Of a stretch of DNA of 64,000 nt, positions 1 to 11,664 are shown one piece after another (position 1 is the stretch's first letter; the number at the start of each line of letters is the position of its first letter). The stretch covers positions 7,555,219-7,619,218 of the forward strand of contig NC_064444.1 in the NCBI RefSeq assembly GCF_023343835.1, written 5' to 3'. The position numbers and the translations under genes are program-made. The notes beneath the pieces were generated by a model that saw nothing but the letters and a program-made list of their open reading frames with translations, was not told the origin of the DNA and ran no database searches. The stretch is from Lagopus muta (taxonomy: Eukaryota; Chordata; Aves; Galliformes; Phasianidae).

Positions 1-1879
1 CTTGAATTGCTGAAATGTGGAATGTATTAAGTCCTTCCTTTGTTTAACTCTCCTATTTCTTTCTTCCTGTTGGTTATGTTGTTGTTTTTATTTCATGTTT
101 GGATTGCAGTGGTACTGGATGCTCAAATAAGTGGCAGAGACCTACTGTGATAAATATTTTATGAATACAAAGCATGAGATAGCGTGGTTCTGTTCTTCTG
201 TTCTAAACTGCAAGTCAGGGAGACCAAGGGTATAGGAAGGAGTGCACTGGTCCCATACTGGTGTTGTGCCATGCATGATGAGGTAGGACTGGATTTGGAG
301 GACTGGATTTGGACTCAACCCTATGAGTACCTGTATATCCAGCATGATTTCTCCTCGCATTTTTTCCTTGCCTTTCTGCATATTGGTAAGTTATTTTCCA
401 CTTATATATTTGTAGACCTTTGCTCTGCTTTGAATGGTCAGTTGAACTAAACATTGCTCTGTACTTTTCCCTTTTTAGAGTAGGAGTAAATATTTAGGTT
501 GGCCAAATCGCCCTGCATGAGCTCAAGTTTACACATAGGCTTTTATTTTACTACTGCATTTAAACAGATAGATTACTTTGCTTATTTGGTGTTCAGAGAA
601 GGTTAATACTCTCAAGGAGTCAGTCACCTGGTTGTAGTACAGGGTGTCCAGTCTCTCATTTCATGAGGTTAGTCTAGACCAATACTCAAATATGTCAAGT
701 GCCACTTGTACTGCTATGTTCCTAAGTAACTTTGCTCCACAATAGCGTTGTGTTCTACCTATGTTCTTAACTATATTAAATTCCAAGCTGATACTTAATG
801 GAATGATCATCATCATTATTCTGACCTTGATGTATCCTCTTCTTGTTTTGCAAGAACAAAACTGCTACAACTGTAAAGCAGCTGAGGCAGAATAACAACA
901 TACAGCCCTTGGTTAGGTTTAGCTACCACACACTAGCCCAGCCCAGAACATATTGCATTGTCCTCCCATTCATCTTGATCTCTTGGGGTTATACTGCATA
1001 GATTTCTAAATGTGCAGGAAACAACCTGAGGCTTTGAGGAAGGAAGAAAGCACAAACTGAGAGCCAAGGTGATGAATTTCAAACAGAACAACTGTTTTGC
1101 ATAGCTGTTTAGTGAACTTAGCTGATCTTATTTGATAAAAGGTTACAGGTTAATAAGATGAAAACAAGCTATTGCAGGATATACCTTAAAGTGCCCCATT
1201 TTTAATTTAAAGATTCACATGGTAAAATAAGCACTTAAAAGAGTAATATAATTTCAAATAAGTACAATGCTAAAGGGCATGTTTCTGCATGACTTCCTTT
1301 AATAACTACAGTCTACAGCCTAATTCAGCCTTTCAGATTATTGCAGCATGGGCATTTTTGTTTTTTATAGACACACAGCATGCTATTTTATTCTTGCTGT
1401 AGTAAAAACATATTTTTTGGTTGACTTTTTACATAGTGATCTCTTAATTGGAAACAGATGCTAATGTAAGAGGAAGAATGTTTTAATTGATACACTGGAG
1501 TTGGAAAATATCAGGTACCTGAAGAACTGATGTGGGTTTAAAACAAAGGGTGCTTTGTTGTCCGTCGTTTGGAATAAGATCACTTTACTATAATATAACT
1601 CATCAGAAGTTAATGAGGCCATTGGAAGTCTTGTATTATTTAGCTTGTACCAAAGTATCTGAGACAGAATAGAACAAACAAGTGAAATATGCTTCATTTT
1701 GTGTTGTTATTATTATTTTTTTTTTAATCTGAAAATACTGTTGTTTGCCTTATTTACCCCTCATTAAAAACTCTATTGTACCCCATGTATTTTTGAGACA
1801 CATCTAGCAATTATCACAGATGTATGCTAAATTAGCATTGCAGTAAGTTTTCCTCAGAAAAGTGAAGTGTGCTTTTTCA
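1..1879. other. Unique A+T-rich non-coding DNA
   Basis: I see no recognisable gene here. Between about 184 and 454 one plus frame and two minus frames are open at the same time, which reflects local lack of stop triplets; none of the three translations resembles a known family. A possible donor (ATTG followed by GTAAGT at 386) closes the plus-frame segment, but no clearly paired acceptor stands out. The rest is ordinary sequence with short T runs near 1700-1725. Confidence 0.6.
285..312. repeat. 14-bp perfect tandem duplication
   Basis: The 14-mer AGGACTGGATTTGG occurs twice head to tail with no mismatch (285-298 and 299-312). It lies inside the locally stop-poor segment, so in the plus frame it would shift the second copy by two bases relative to codons. 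It is probably a simple replication-slippage duplication. Confidence 0.9.
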
Positions 1880-1966
1880 GGAATCCCCAGACAACTGACC
1901 CATGTAGACTTCACCCAGGAGCATGTGCTCCTGATGTGTTTGCAAGAATGGTTGTCTGGGAATCCC
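1880..1966. repeat. Nested inverted repeat (stem within stem)
   Basis: The outer arms are 1880-1895 (GGAATCCCCAGACAAC) and 1951-1966 (GTTGTCTGGGAATCCC), complementary at 14 of 16 positions. Between them, 1916-1933 (CAGGAGCATGTGCTCCTG) forms an 8-bp perfect stem around TG. Single-stranded spacers of 20 and 17 nt separate the two stems. The same start coincides with a usable 3' splice-site sequence (GCTTTTTCAG ending at 1880). The shape is less regular than a canonical pre-miRNA because of the large internal loop; its function is unknown. Confidence 0.75.
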
Positions 1967-4189
1967 TGCCTTTGAGAAACTCTTAAACACTAGCTATGGT
2001 GAGCGTGTGTAGCAAACCAAGAAGGCTTTGCAAGCCATTGGAAATTCATGTATGCAAATGGTGTGAACCTCACATAGAGATTGTATCCCCTTTTTTTTTT
2101 TTTTTTTCCTTTCTAGAAAGCAAAGAAGCAAGATCTTTTGAATCCACAAACTTTTATAAAGCTCATTCTTATCTGACAGTCATTTAATATTTTTTTCCCC
2201 ACTCTGAACTTACAGAAATAAGAAAAATCTTTCAGTTTAATATCTGCAGTAGATTTAGTTCACAAATTCTTCCATTAGAGTACAGCACACTTTTGAAGCG
2301 GTAAGTGATTAGTCCAAAAAGTCCAAAACTGCGAGACATTTTCATGAGAACCTGAACTTAAATGCAAATAAAGCAACAAGAAACACTTGTCCATTACCAG
2401 AAACCTTTTACTGACAGGGGCAAACCTCTGTTTAACTTCAGTTGAAATAATATGTTGTGATTGACAACCTTTGATTAAAAGCAGCAACACTAAAATTGAA
2501 TGTCTATAATCTTCTTGCACCACAGGTCAACCTTCAAGGGTAATGTAATATCTGTTGCAAAATTTAGTGAAATCCTTTACGTATGATGTACGCTTCAGTA
2601 TGTATTTGAGGCATTTCTAGTTACAATTCTTGCAATTGTCAGCATCTGCAATGCATTGTGACTGACTCACTTGTATTAGTGTCATGTTGGGGGAACCTGA
2701 GTTGACACAGGTCAGTTTTTGAGTGTAGGGGTAATGGGCATGCTTCAGCTACTTTTGATTTATTGCAGGATGTAATCTCTAAATAGCATTACACTGCTCT
2801 AGATAAAAAATGTGTTTATTAACAAAACGAACTAGCTCTATAATCATTCCCCTAACCTGGGAAAGTCGGAGAAAAACAGAATGAAGGATCTGGTAGAGGT
2901 GTCAATGGTTGGGAATAACTGGGCGTAGGCGCAGCTACGTGCCTTGCACTAGTTGCTCTGATGCTCTGCCCTCTACAGACAACGTAGGGAAAAATTAGGT
3001 CTCTTCCCAAAAACTGTTAAATTAGTTTTGCATACACATCTGGATTTGTCACATTTTGTGACATATGGCCTGACTTCCATTTATTGGCTTGGACATTAAA
3101 GCATATCCAAATTGTTTCAGTGTTGATATTAATGTAGTGTTCAAAAAAGCTAGAAATAATAATACCTGCACCATAGATGCTTTATTCTTCTTTCAGATGT
3201 TGCATCAGAAAAGTTGAGGCAATTCTGACCACAGTAAAAAAAAGTGTTGGAAAACGTCAGTATGGCTTCTGACCAGAACTTTCATCCTTGTCTAAGGCAA
3301 GCATAAAACTTCAGAATCACAGAATTGTCAAGCATAAAACTTCAGAATAATTAGTTACTTTAAATATATACGCGTTTTCTGCCTAGCTTATTCTGAGTTT
3401 ATATCCATATGAAGCGTGAAGTCAATTAATATGGCATAAAGTATATTCAAGCCACTGTAATGATGTCTGGGACACTTTCTTGTTTTCTGTACGCTTTTAA
3501 ATTATATACAAAGCACAAAAGACTATGGACATAAATTGCTAGGAGAATTATGATTTTTTTTAATTAATGTTTTTTTTTTTTATTTGAACTTCTATCCAAG
3601 CTATTTTAATGGCTGTCAAAATTTATAGCATAGGTTTAAAATGCAACACATTCTCTATTCCTTCTGTGAATAGCAGGCTGTACAAAATTACTTCTAATAT
3701 ATTTGTAGAGATTGCAGTGATTGTCTCTAAACAATTAGTAATAAAAGTATGAATTACATTTGTAGGCAAAAAAAAAAAAAAACAAAAAAAAGACAAGTGC
3801 ATAATTATGGGTTTTTTAAGAGGGTAATTCATAAGGATCTAGTAGGTCATAAATGAAAGTAATTCATCTAAGCATTACTGTATCCTCTTTGGGCAGAATT
3901 AAGGGAAGGAGAAACAACTTGTCATTTGCAGGTGAAAAGAGAACAGTTTTCCAACAAATTCTAAATGGTTCATGATCTGAGAAAAAGAAAATATCTTTTG
4001 ATCTTTGAAATCAAATGGATAAACCTCAGCAAAATAGCAGATAGTTCGGTAACTGCAGAACAGTTATTTTATCTCTTTCCTGTCTCAGCATCACTGAGGT
4101 ATAAATTCACATTGTTACATGGACTGCAAGTAAGAAGAGGAAGTAATATTTCAACTCTGTTTAGCATTAGTGAGCCTAGACTGAAGTAA
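1967..4189. other. Unique non-coding DNA with simple tracts
   Basis: No gene is recognised. It contains a T17 run at 2091-2107, T/A runs near 3555-3581 and 3769-3790, and a 31-bp tandem duplication (listed separately). A good acceptor (TTTATTCTTCTTTCAG, ending 3196) and another at 4088 are followed by only short open segments with weak donors; I regard them as decoys. Confidence 0.6.
3298..3348. repeat. 31-bp period partial tandem duplication
   Basis: A 20-base word beginning CAAGCATAAAACTTCAGAAT is found at 3298-3317 and again, identical, at 3329-3348. The intervening 11 bases complete a 31-bp unit. Absence of divergence suggests a recent local duplication. Confidence 0.9.
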
Positions 4190-4662
4190 TATGTCCCGTC
4201 TGGGGCACAGCACTTCAAGAAGGACATGTACTTGTGGGCTATTTGAAGAAAGCCCCTCTGACAGCTTCAAAAGATATCAGAGCATATCTTTTGAATAAAA
4301 AATAAATGAATTAAGTTTGTTTAGCCTAAGGGAAAGAAGACCAAAACCAGGACAGTTTTAGTTTTATTACTCAAAACCTATTATTGTAGAAGAGAGGCTG
4401 TATGTTACTCCATTATGCCTGTCATGGAGAGGATAAGTATAATGGCATTAACAAGCGAGGTTTAGGCTAGACATAATGAGAAAAAATACTCTAATGGCTG
4501 GGTAGGCTATCACTAGTATAGAATGCCTCAGGAGGTTAAAGTCTCCAAATTTAGGAATAGTTAAGAGCAGAGTTGACAAATAGCTACTGGGAATGACATA
4601 ATTGTGGTTTATTTTGGGGAATAGAAGAGGATTACTGTATGTCTTGAGGTCCTTTCCAGCTT
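4190..4662 (+). mobile_element. Old, degraded CR1-type LINE 3' portion (sense)
   Basis: This block follows the order of landmarks known from the 3' part of CR1 elements: a 'GGGGCAC..CAC..CAAGAAGGACAT' segment near 4202-4228, 'TTTGTTTAGCCTAAGGGAAAG' (4316-4336), 'ATGGCATTAACAAGCGAGGTTTAGGCTAGACATAA' spread over 4442-4477, 'CAGGAGGTTAAAGTCTCC' (4529-4546), 'AAGAGCAGAGTTGACAAAT' (4563-4581) and a terminal 'CTTGAGGTCCTTTCCAGC' (4643-4660). Frameshifts and stops show that the encoded reverse-transcriptase C-terminus is dead. High divergence points to an old insertion. The T12 and A-rich sequence after 4660 replaces the usual terminal octamer. Recognition is by memory of the family; boundaries are approximate. 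Confidence 0.7.
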
Positions 4663-7205
4663 TTTTTTTTTTTTAATTTAAACTATGAATTCTTATTTTG
4701 TTCCCAGCACTACAGTTCTTGACTGCAGAACTCAAAATGCCTTGTAAAGAAAAGACGATTGAGATGGGAACCTAGCTCATTTTATTTATTTAAAGTTTTA
4801 TCCTTCTATGTTAGCTTTGATTTTTCATAATGATGATTGAATTACTACTATTATCACAGAAGACTGTGTTTTAAAAAGGAAGTGAGCTATTATGTGGTCC
4901 AGTTACAGTGTATTTCATAACCTCTTAGACTGTATGTCTATACTAACTAACTAACGTTATCCTGTAAATACTGTGATATTCTATTTACGGGTTAGTCAAG
5001 TTTTTCATAAACGTATTTTCATTTCTGGATTTTGTAAATTCTCAAGAGATTTGGTAAAGGCTTACACAAAGTGATGCAATGGAGAGACTGAAATACCACA
5101 GCAGCAGAGGTAATGTGCAAATTCCTTCTTTGGGCAAGAAAGCTTCTACTCTGTCGTGATGTAATGAAAGCATAACATATTCTGTCATTCAAAAACCTAA
5201 ACACAGTCCAGCTGAGAATTTTGGACAATTCTTCCTGTTACAAATTATGAAACATTTATCTTTTGCAAATATCTGTGATGTAACTGCATCACACGTAGTA
5301 TCAGTTGGAATGGCATCACGTTTTATTAATGTGTAGCTAATAAGGTCTTCTGCTGGAATCGATGCGTTCTAATACCATTCTTCATGGACTGAAGGAACAG
5401 CTATTTCATTTTTCACTACAGTGTATGGAAAATTGTGGTGTGCAGTTTTTTAAAGAGAAATTCACACTGAATTTTAGACAGCTTGCATCCTTCTCTTATT
5501 AGTATTTGCAATGCTTGAAAATGAATGCTTCACTTTAGCAACAGACAAACTATCTCAGTGTACCTGAATCAAAATGTTGTAAGAACAGCAGTGGCAATTC
5601 TGTGGAACTATCATAAAGTTTTGGTTTATGCTTCAGTTCCTTAAGCAGTAGATATTTGCATTTGAGAAATGATTTGAATTGAAACATATTTTTCATGCAA
5701 GAAAAATGTGTTGAATCAGCTTACTTGGTATGACTGTTGAGGTCAGTGTTTTCAGTTACTCTCCTGAGGCCTGAACTAGATGGGGGGAAAAAAAAAATCT
5801 TGACTTTTACATCAGCTAGCACTGGGGTTTCTTCAGTGATGCTCTACGTTGACACTTGAGTGCAGCATCCTACAACATCCTGTCTTCATAGAGTGACTAG
5901 TGTCCCTAGTGTTTGACATGGTAGATTATTATGTTTATACAGTTTCCTTTTTTTTTTTTTTTTCTTTTCTTTTTTTTAAATAAGGACATATATTTTCCAG
6001 TTAAAATTAAAATAAGTGCCTGCAAGGAGAGGTATCATGGAAAATATGCTTAGAACAATTAATCTGTTTCACAGCTTGGAAAAGAAAGCAGGGAGAAAAA
6101 AAATGCAGCTGTACATCTGTGCAACCAGAGCAATAAAGAGAATCTGGGATAAAGCTGTGTAGACACTTATCTACTGCTGTACCTGTTGCAAAGTGAAAAC
6201 TGATGGAGTAGGTCATGAAATTTCTACTCGTTTTAGATTTATGGCACACTTGACAATAAAAGATACAGGCTATAGTATTTATCGTTTTTAATGAGATAGT
6301 AGTCAGACCATGAAAGACTCTACGTGATTTTTACTTTCTGTTCTGGTGCATTCACATGTTCAGTTTTGCTGCTCATGTGGGCAGAGAAATCACAGTAAAT
6401 GACTGCTTAATTCGCTAATATTTTGAGATTACAGTCTTGTGAACCTGCCTTATTAAATTGGCATGTCGTTTTTCATCAATTTATTGGACAAGTTGATGTA
6501 TTTAAATGTGTAATATATACTAAGTAAAGTTTTAAATATTCAGCTAGGGTTCTTATAGTAATTGTGGGTATTCAGATATCTAATGTAAAAGGTCAGAGCT
6601 GTAAATAATTCCTTGAAATGGATTTTTTTTTTCTTGCTTTTAATCAGAGAATTTGGAGAGGGAGGAGTATTGCCATAGTATGAATTAGTCTAATAGTTTC
6701 TAGCTATATTCAGATTTTTATGAACAATCTAAACCTCCTACTCTGTAACAGAAGAAAATATTTGAAGCTTAATGTTACTTAGCAAGTATTGGATTTTAAT
6801 CAGTAACTATGTGGAACAGTTATTCAGATAAGAATATTGCACCAAGTAGTAGTATTTCTAGTGAAATAAATAAATTTAACTGCATGTGTGAATAATCACA
6901 AAGACTTTCTTCAGGACTATATGCAAAATAAATATTAAGATCAACAGTTACAAGTAGAAGGATAAGCACTGTCGCTCTGGAAGGCTCTGTGTGAGGAAGA
7001 AGGATTGTTCTGATGGTTTGATGTGACAACTTAAAGCACAGTCCTACTGAAAGGAATGGCTTTGTAGCATTGTAGTTGGCTGCTGTTAATCCTTGAGAAG
7101 CCAAACAGCTCTGGTAGATAGAAAATAAATTCTTTTCTGACTTATTAATGAAATCACTAATGGCATTCCACTTGTACAACAATGTTGTGCTCTTTCTTGT
7201 CCCAG
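4663..7205. other. Unique A+T-rich non-coding DNA
   Basis: No gene is recognised. There is a T/C tract at 5948-5977. A minus-strand segment 5725-5775 is bounded by a good acceptor (pyrimidine run of about 19 nt) and donor GTAAGC, but is short and open in one frame only; I treat it as a decoy. Confidence 0.55.
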
Positions 7206-7280
7206 TGGAAACCTTTATCAGTAAAACTGCAGTGGCATGAGGCTGAGAATGTTTGTGGATGGCTGTGGGATTATTTGGAA
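7206..7280 (+). other. Candidate exon, 75 bp, phase 0-0
   Basis: The acceptor reads TGTGCTCTTTCTTGTCCCAG (ending 7205), and the donor is GAA followed by GTAAGT at 7281; both are near-consensus. The enclosed 75 bp are exactly 25 codons, open in frame 0, starting WKPLSVKLQW and ending GWLWDYLE. The three tryptophans in the second half plus Leu/Tyr would suit a helical segment, but I recognise no family. A 163-codon minus-strand open frame overlaps it (6820-7311) and has no recognisable motif. The alternative is a chance pseudo-exon in an intron or desert, which is common in A+T-rich vertebrate DNA. Confidence 0.22.
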
Positions 7281-7583
7281 GTAAGTCGAGAATATACCAA
7301 GGAAACACCAAGATGTAGACTTATTTCTGAGTTACACGTACGGGGTTTGGACATTGATCTGAATTCTGAATTATATACTCTTTTCCTCCTAGTTTTTTAG
7401 ATGAGGAGTAATGACTATATATTCTTAAACAATAATAACTGAAAGGAACACTTTTATTAAACAGCATTTGGGTTAAAAATCTTTCTACTTTAGGAAGTCT
7501 GATTGGGTTTGTAATGCTCTAATGACTCAGATCTAATGATCTCATAGTAATATGATGGATCTTATATGCTATTTTTATCTTTG

Positions 7584-7608
7584 ATATATATATTTATTTA
7601 TTTATTTA
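7584..7608. repeat. (TA)n/(TTTA)n microsatellite
   Basis: A short ATATATAT stretch runs into about four TTTA units. It is a typical low-complexity tract. Confidence 0.85.
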
Positions 7609-7704
7609 GTTTGTGATATTTTAATATTGCCAAATTAGAATTAAAATAAGAACAATACTACAATGTATTTTTCTACTATTAGAGAAATTTTCTGCAAAGT
7701 GGCT

Positions 7705-7756
7705 GCCCCCTCCTTCCCCCCCAAAACAAAACAAAACAAAAACAAACAAAAAAACA
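7705..7756. repeat. C-rich run followed by (CAAAA)n simple repeat
   Basis: A pyrimidine stretch of mostly C (7705-7722, with two groups of T) is directly followed by AAAAC units for about 34 bp. The abrupt strand asymmetry (C-only then A/C) is unusual locally but is simple sequence. Confidence 0.8.
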
Positions 7757-10700
7757 GATTTGGGGCTCCATTTTATACAATTCACATCAGTTCCCTCATT
7801 GTAGGGTGCTTTATTTAGACTTCATCTTTTGAACTGCTTTCCAAACATAGTGAAAATAAATTCTAGTCTAAAGTAAAAGATTTATAATTGTCAGACTGGG
7901 GAGATGGAATTTTGATGACCTTTCCCTAGTTTCAGACAGTGTTTGTGTTTATGGAACCAGATTTTCCTAAATGGTAACAACTTGAGCGTGTCATGAAATC
8001 TTGTCTGTTGAAAACTTTTAATTGCCTGGTATAAATTCATAGCAGGAAAAGAAAGTGGGAAAGAAACAGAGAAACATAAGTAATAAAAATTATTAAATGA
8101 ACACCAATAAATTGCTTGTTAATATAAGATTAAGGTAAAAACAAAGAAGGATCAAAATCTAAGTTAAGTAATTAATAATAGACTTATGCATAGAATCTGT
8201 TTTTCTTGAGTTGGGGGAGCAGAGTGACATAATTATAAATGGAAGAATTGGTGTAAATGAACATTTTACAGTGACCATGGCAAAGTTTTCAAAGATCAAG
8301 CCCAACATTTTAGTTGTTGTATAATTAATGTTTGATTGGTTTAAATATCAAATTAGAATGATGATACTCTTTAACTTCACAAAATGTGTCATTAGAGTTG
8401 CTAATTCTAACTAAAAACATATTTTAATAAGCGCTGTATTGAAAGGAAAAGGAATAGAGATATTTTTTGGATTAGGCACATATAAAGCTAGAAGGGGAGG
8501 GAGTTTGAGAATTTTGATTTTTGTTGTTGTTGTTAAATTGCATAACTATCCACGTTTTATAACTATGCTTCATTTACCTTGAAAACAATTTATCTTGAAG
8601 GGAAACGAAGATGGAGTTTCTTGTCAAAGATTACATCTAGTTGATTCCCCTTTCTAAAAAAGAGAAATAATTATTTAAAAAAAAAAAAAAAAATCAGTGC
8701 TAAAGGCTAAAAGGCTATATTGAAATTCTAAAGAAATCTGCAGAAGTGTGGTGCTTTAGGCTTGTTATCAGGTACATACATTTGGGCATCCTGACGCTCT
8801 ATAATAGAAGTTCACTGCTTGACCTTTAGTCTGTAAAAATGGTGTGCCATCGTTAGCACTGACTGCTCACGGTGTTCTCTTGTTGCTCTGTAGGCCAGCT
8901 TAAACCATCTCGTATGAAGCAGCCTATTTCATGATAGACTCTTGAGTTTGCTGCTGTTAAAAGGTGTACATGGTGTTCAGTAATGCTTGCAAATATATAA
9001 TGGATTTGCTTCCCTTCCATATCTCCCTTTCCTTTTCTGATTTTCTAATATATTTTCATGTTCACCATTAAGAATCCTGTGCTACTGCTAACATTTTGTA
9101 CATTAAATTGCAATTTAACCTTCTGATGCACTTGAAGTAATTAGTTTTCTCTCAGACTCCCCATTCTGCAGCAATAAGAGATAGAGGACTGTAATTCTTG
9201 GCACCTCCTGTATTAAAAGTAGGAGTAAAGTACTGTCTACTTGCCATATTCAGATGGATCAGTTGATAGGTCTAAACTGACATCTGGAAATCCCATTAAA
9301 GTTTTATCCTAAAACGTAGACCAAAATAAACCTGACCTGAGGCGCCATTCTTTCCTTTACTTACCTAATTATTTCTCTTTACCTGGAGAGGAAGAATGTT
9401 TCAATTTTGCAGCAACTTTTGATGCTAAAGAAAACAATTAGCTGGTTATGGCAGAAAGCATAGCAGGAAGAGTTGTACTGTGTAAAAAGTCTCTTCAGAT
9501 ATATTGAGATCATAAAAATTGAAAGAAGTAATACAGAAATAAATGAAAGCCTTCCAAACTGCACAATTAGATTTTCATCCTCAAGTTTAACTCTGAGTCT
9601 GACTGACTCTAAATGTAAGGCTATTTTACAGTTGATTTTGGAAAAAGGGAAGTCTGCAGAAATTGGCAGAAATTTTAAAGAATACTCAACTCCCCACAAG
9701 ATTTCTGCCATTCAATTTGGGCAATGTAGTACGAGATCAACAGCTTTCTAACTCAATTTTTTTCCATTATTTGTAGCAGAAATGTTATTAGATATGGATT
9801 TAAGTAATGTAATTACATGCAAGTGGTAATTTAGAAGTATTTGCATGAGAGCTACTTGAGGAACTATGGTGTTACTGAAATCAAACCATGATTGAGACTT
9901 AAACCTAATCTTACCCTGCGCTATCCTTGAATATTATCAACACCTTTCCACCCCTTTGGAAAATAAATGGAGGAGAACTGTATGCAAAGCAATAATGTTT
10001 TCTTTTTTAAGTGTCCTGACAAGATAAGTTAATTAAATGTTTTACAATCGGGGGAAAAAAAAAATCAAATTTTAAATAGATTTTTAATAAATAATATTGG
10101 GGGGGAAGTGGGGAAGGATCAAATTGATCAAATTTCCTGAGCTATTCTCACTGTAGTGGGCAGATTTTAGTTAATATTCTGTATGACATGTAACTGAGGA
10201 TTTACTGTGGTGAATATACATGAGCTTTATATTTCTTCTGTCTGTCATCTGTCATGGTGCAACATCCTGTTGCCTTCCAAGATGATTGATTGAAAGGATG
10301 GTTTTAATGATTTTTCTATGGTAAACATTTCAGTTCACTTTTGGTTGCTGTGCTGGTGATTTGTTCCTTTTAACTGCACTCTCTAAGAGCTCATAAATGA
10401 CATTTTATTTAGGGTTCAGTTGAGAAATTCACCCAAAAGTTGAGTGAGTTAATCTGAAAGAACAGCCAACCTCCAGCCAGGCAAACTCTGATGCGCTCTA
10501 GGTCTTCCCCTGATAGGCAGCAGAGTAGAGTTTCCAACTGATCACTATGATCGTTGTTCACTTGTCTTTTTGTGCTTAGTATCTTCCCCAGTTTATAACC
10601 TGAATTATTCCTAAAGTATCTGAAACTGCCATCCTCTCTCTGTTTATTATCAGCATGAATTTGCACTGTTAATGTCTTTGGTGAGATTTGTATGATTTGT

Positions 10701-11644
10701 GTAGATCACCAGGGTTTCCACTTTTTCATCTGCTTGTTCTGGGCTTATATCTGAGACAGTCCTCTTCTTCCTTCCTGAATCCCTGAACATGGTGCAAAAC
10801 TGCTCTGTAGTACCACTGGGACAAGAAGAGTACGAGTAAGAAGATGCTGTGAAATTTGAATGTTAGATCTTCAATTCAGCCCCCAAGTGGAACAAATATT
10901 ATGTTTACCTTCACTTACCCCTTTTCTCTGATCTTCAATTAGGCCAAGAATTAATTACATAAGGATTAGAATGCATGATGTCATCTGCTTCCCTCCTAGG
11001 AAATTTTGAAATTCAGCCTTATAAAAAGATGATTTCCTTCCTCAAAATTTCCTCAAGTTGCTGTTGCTCGTCACTGCATTAGAATTAGTCACAAAAAGAA
11101 GCATTTTGGAAGAGATCTGTACTGCTTTATTTTTTGTTCTCCCTTTGTTTCTATTGAAAGTGTTGTTAGCTGTAGACTCCTGCTGTATTTATTAGTGTAG
11201 TCAGACATGCAGTTGACAGTAGGAAACTTCCATAACATCTGCATCAACATAGATCTGTCTCAAATCAGTCATTTCAACATTTAGTGGATTTTATTTCAAA
11301 TATAGGAAAAATTGACGGAACTGAAATTTCTGTGGTCATTTCTTTCTGAACAGAAACTAGAAAAACTTTGTTTTTGTTGCTGCTTTTTACAAGAAAAAAA
11401 AATCAAACTTAAGCTTTTTCAGTTGGCAGGCTTAGGAAGACAATGGCTTTGTGTTAATGTTTCAGATTTTCTGTTATCTGTTTTCTGTTCTGCTTTTAGG
11501 GGCAGAATGATAACTGCTAGATAGGCTTGTTTCAGCATCACATCTGAACAGAACAGAAACAGGAGAACAGAAACTCTACCTGGTGATAAATGTTAGATGA
11601 TAACAAGAACAGATAGCAGTTTAAAAATATGCTGGTGTAGAGTG

Positions 11645-11664
11645 TACATATATATATATATGTA
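11645..11664. repeat. (TA)n self-complementary tract
   Basis: TACATATATATATATATGTA is a perfect 20-bp palindrome made of alternating purine and pyrimidine. Confidence 0.85.

Noticed and set aside
4089-4129. 41-bp segment with strong acceptor CTCTTTCCTGTCTCAG and GTAAGA donor
   Set aside because: Very short; only 13 codons open in one frame and nothing else supports it.
5725-5775. Minus-strand 51-bp segment with long pyrimidine acceptor and GTAAGC donor
   Set aside because: Only 16 codons open in a single frame, no partner exon on that strand, acceptor owes its strength to a homopolymer run.
6820-7311. Largest ORF (163 codons, minus strand)
   Set aside because: No recognisable domain, no promoter or start context, A+T-rich hydrophobic composition, and it overlaps a better splice-bounded segment on the other strand.
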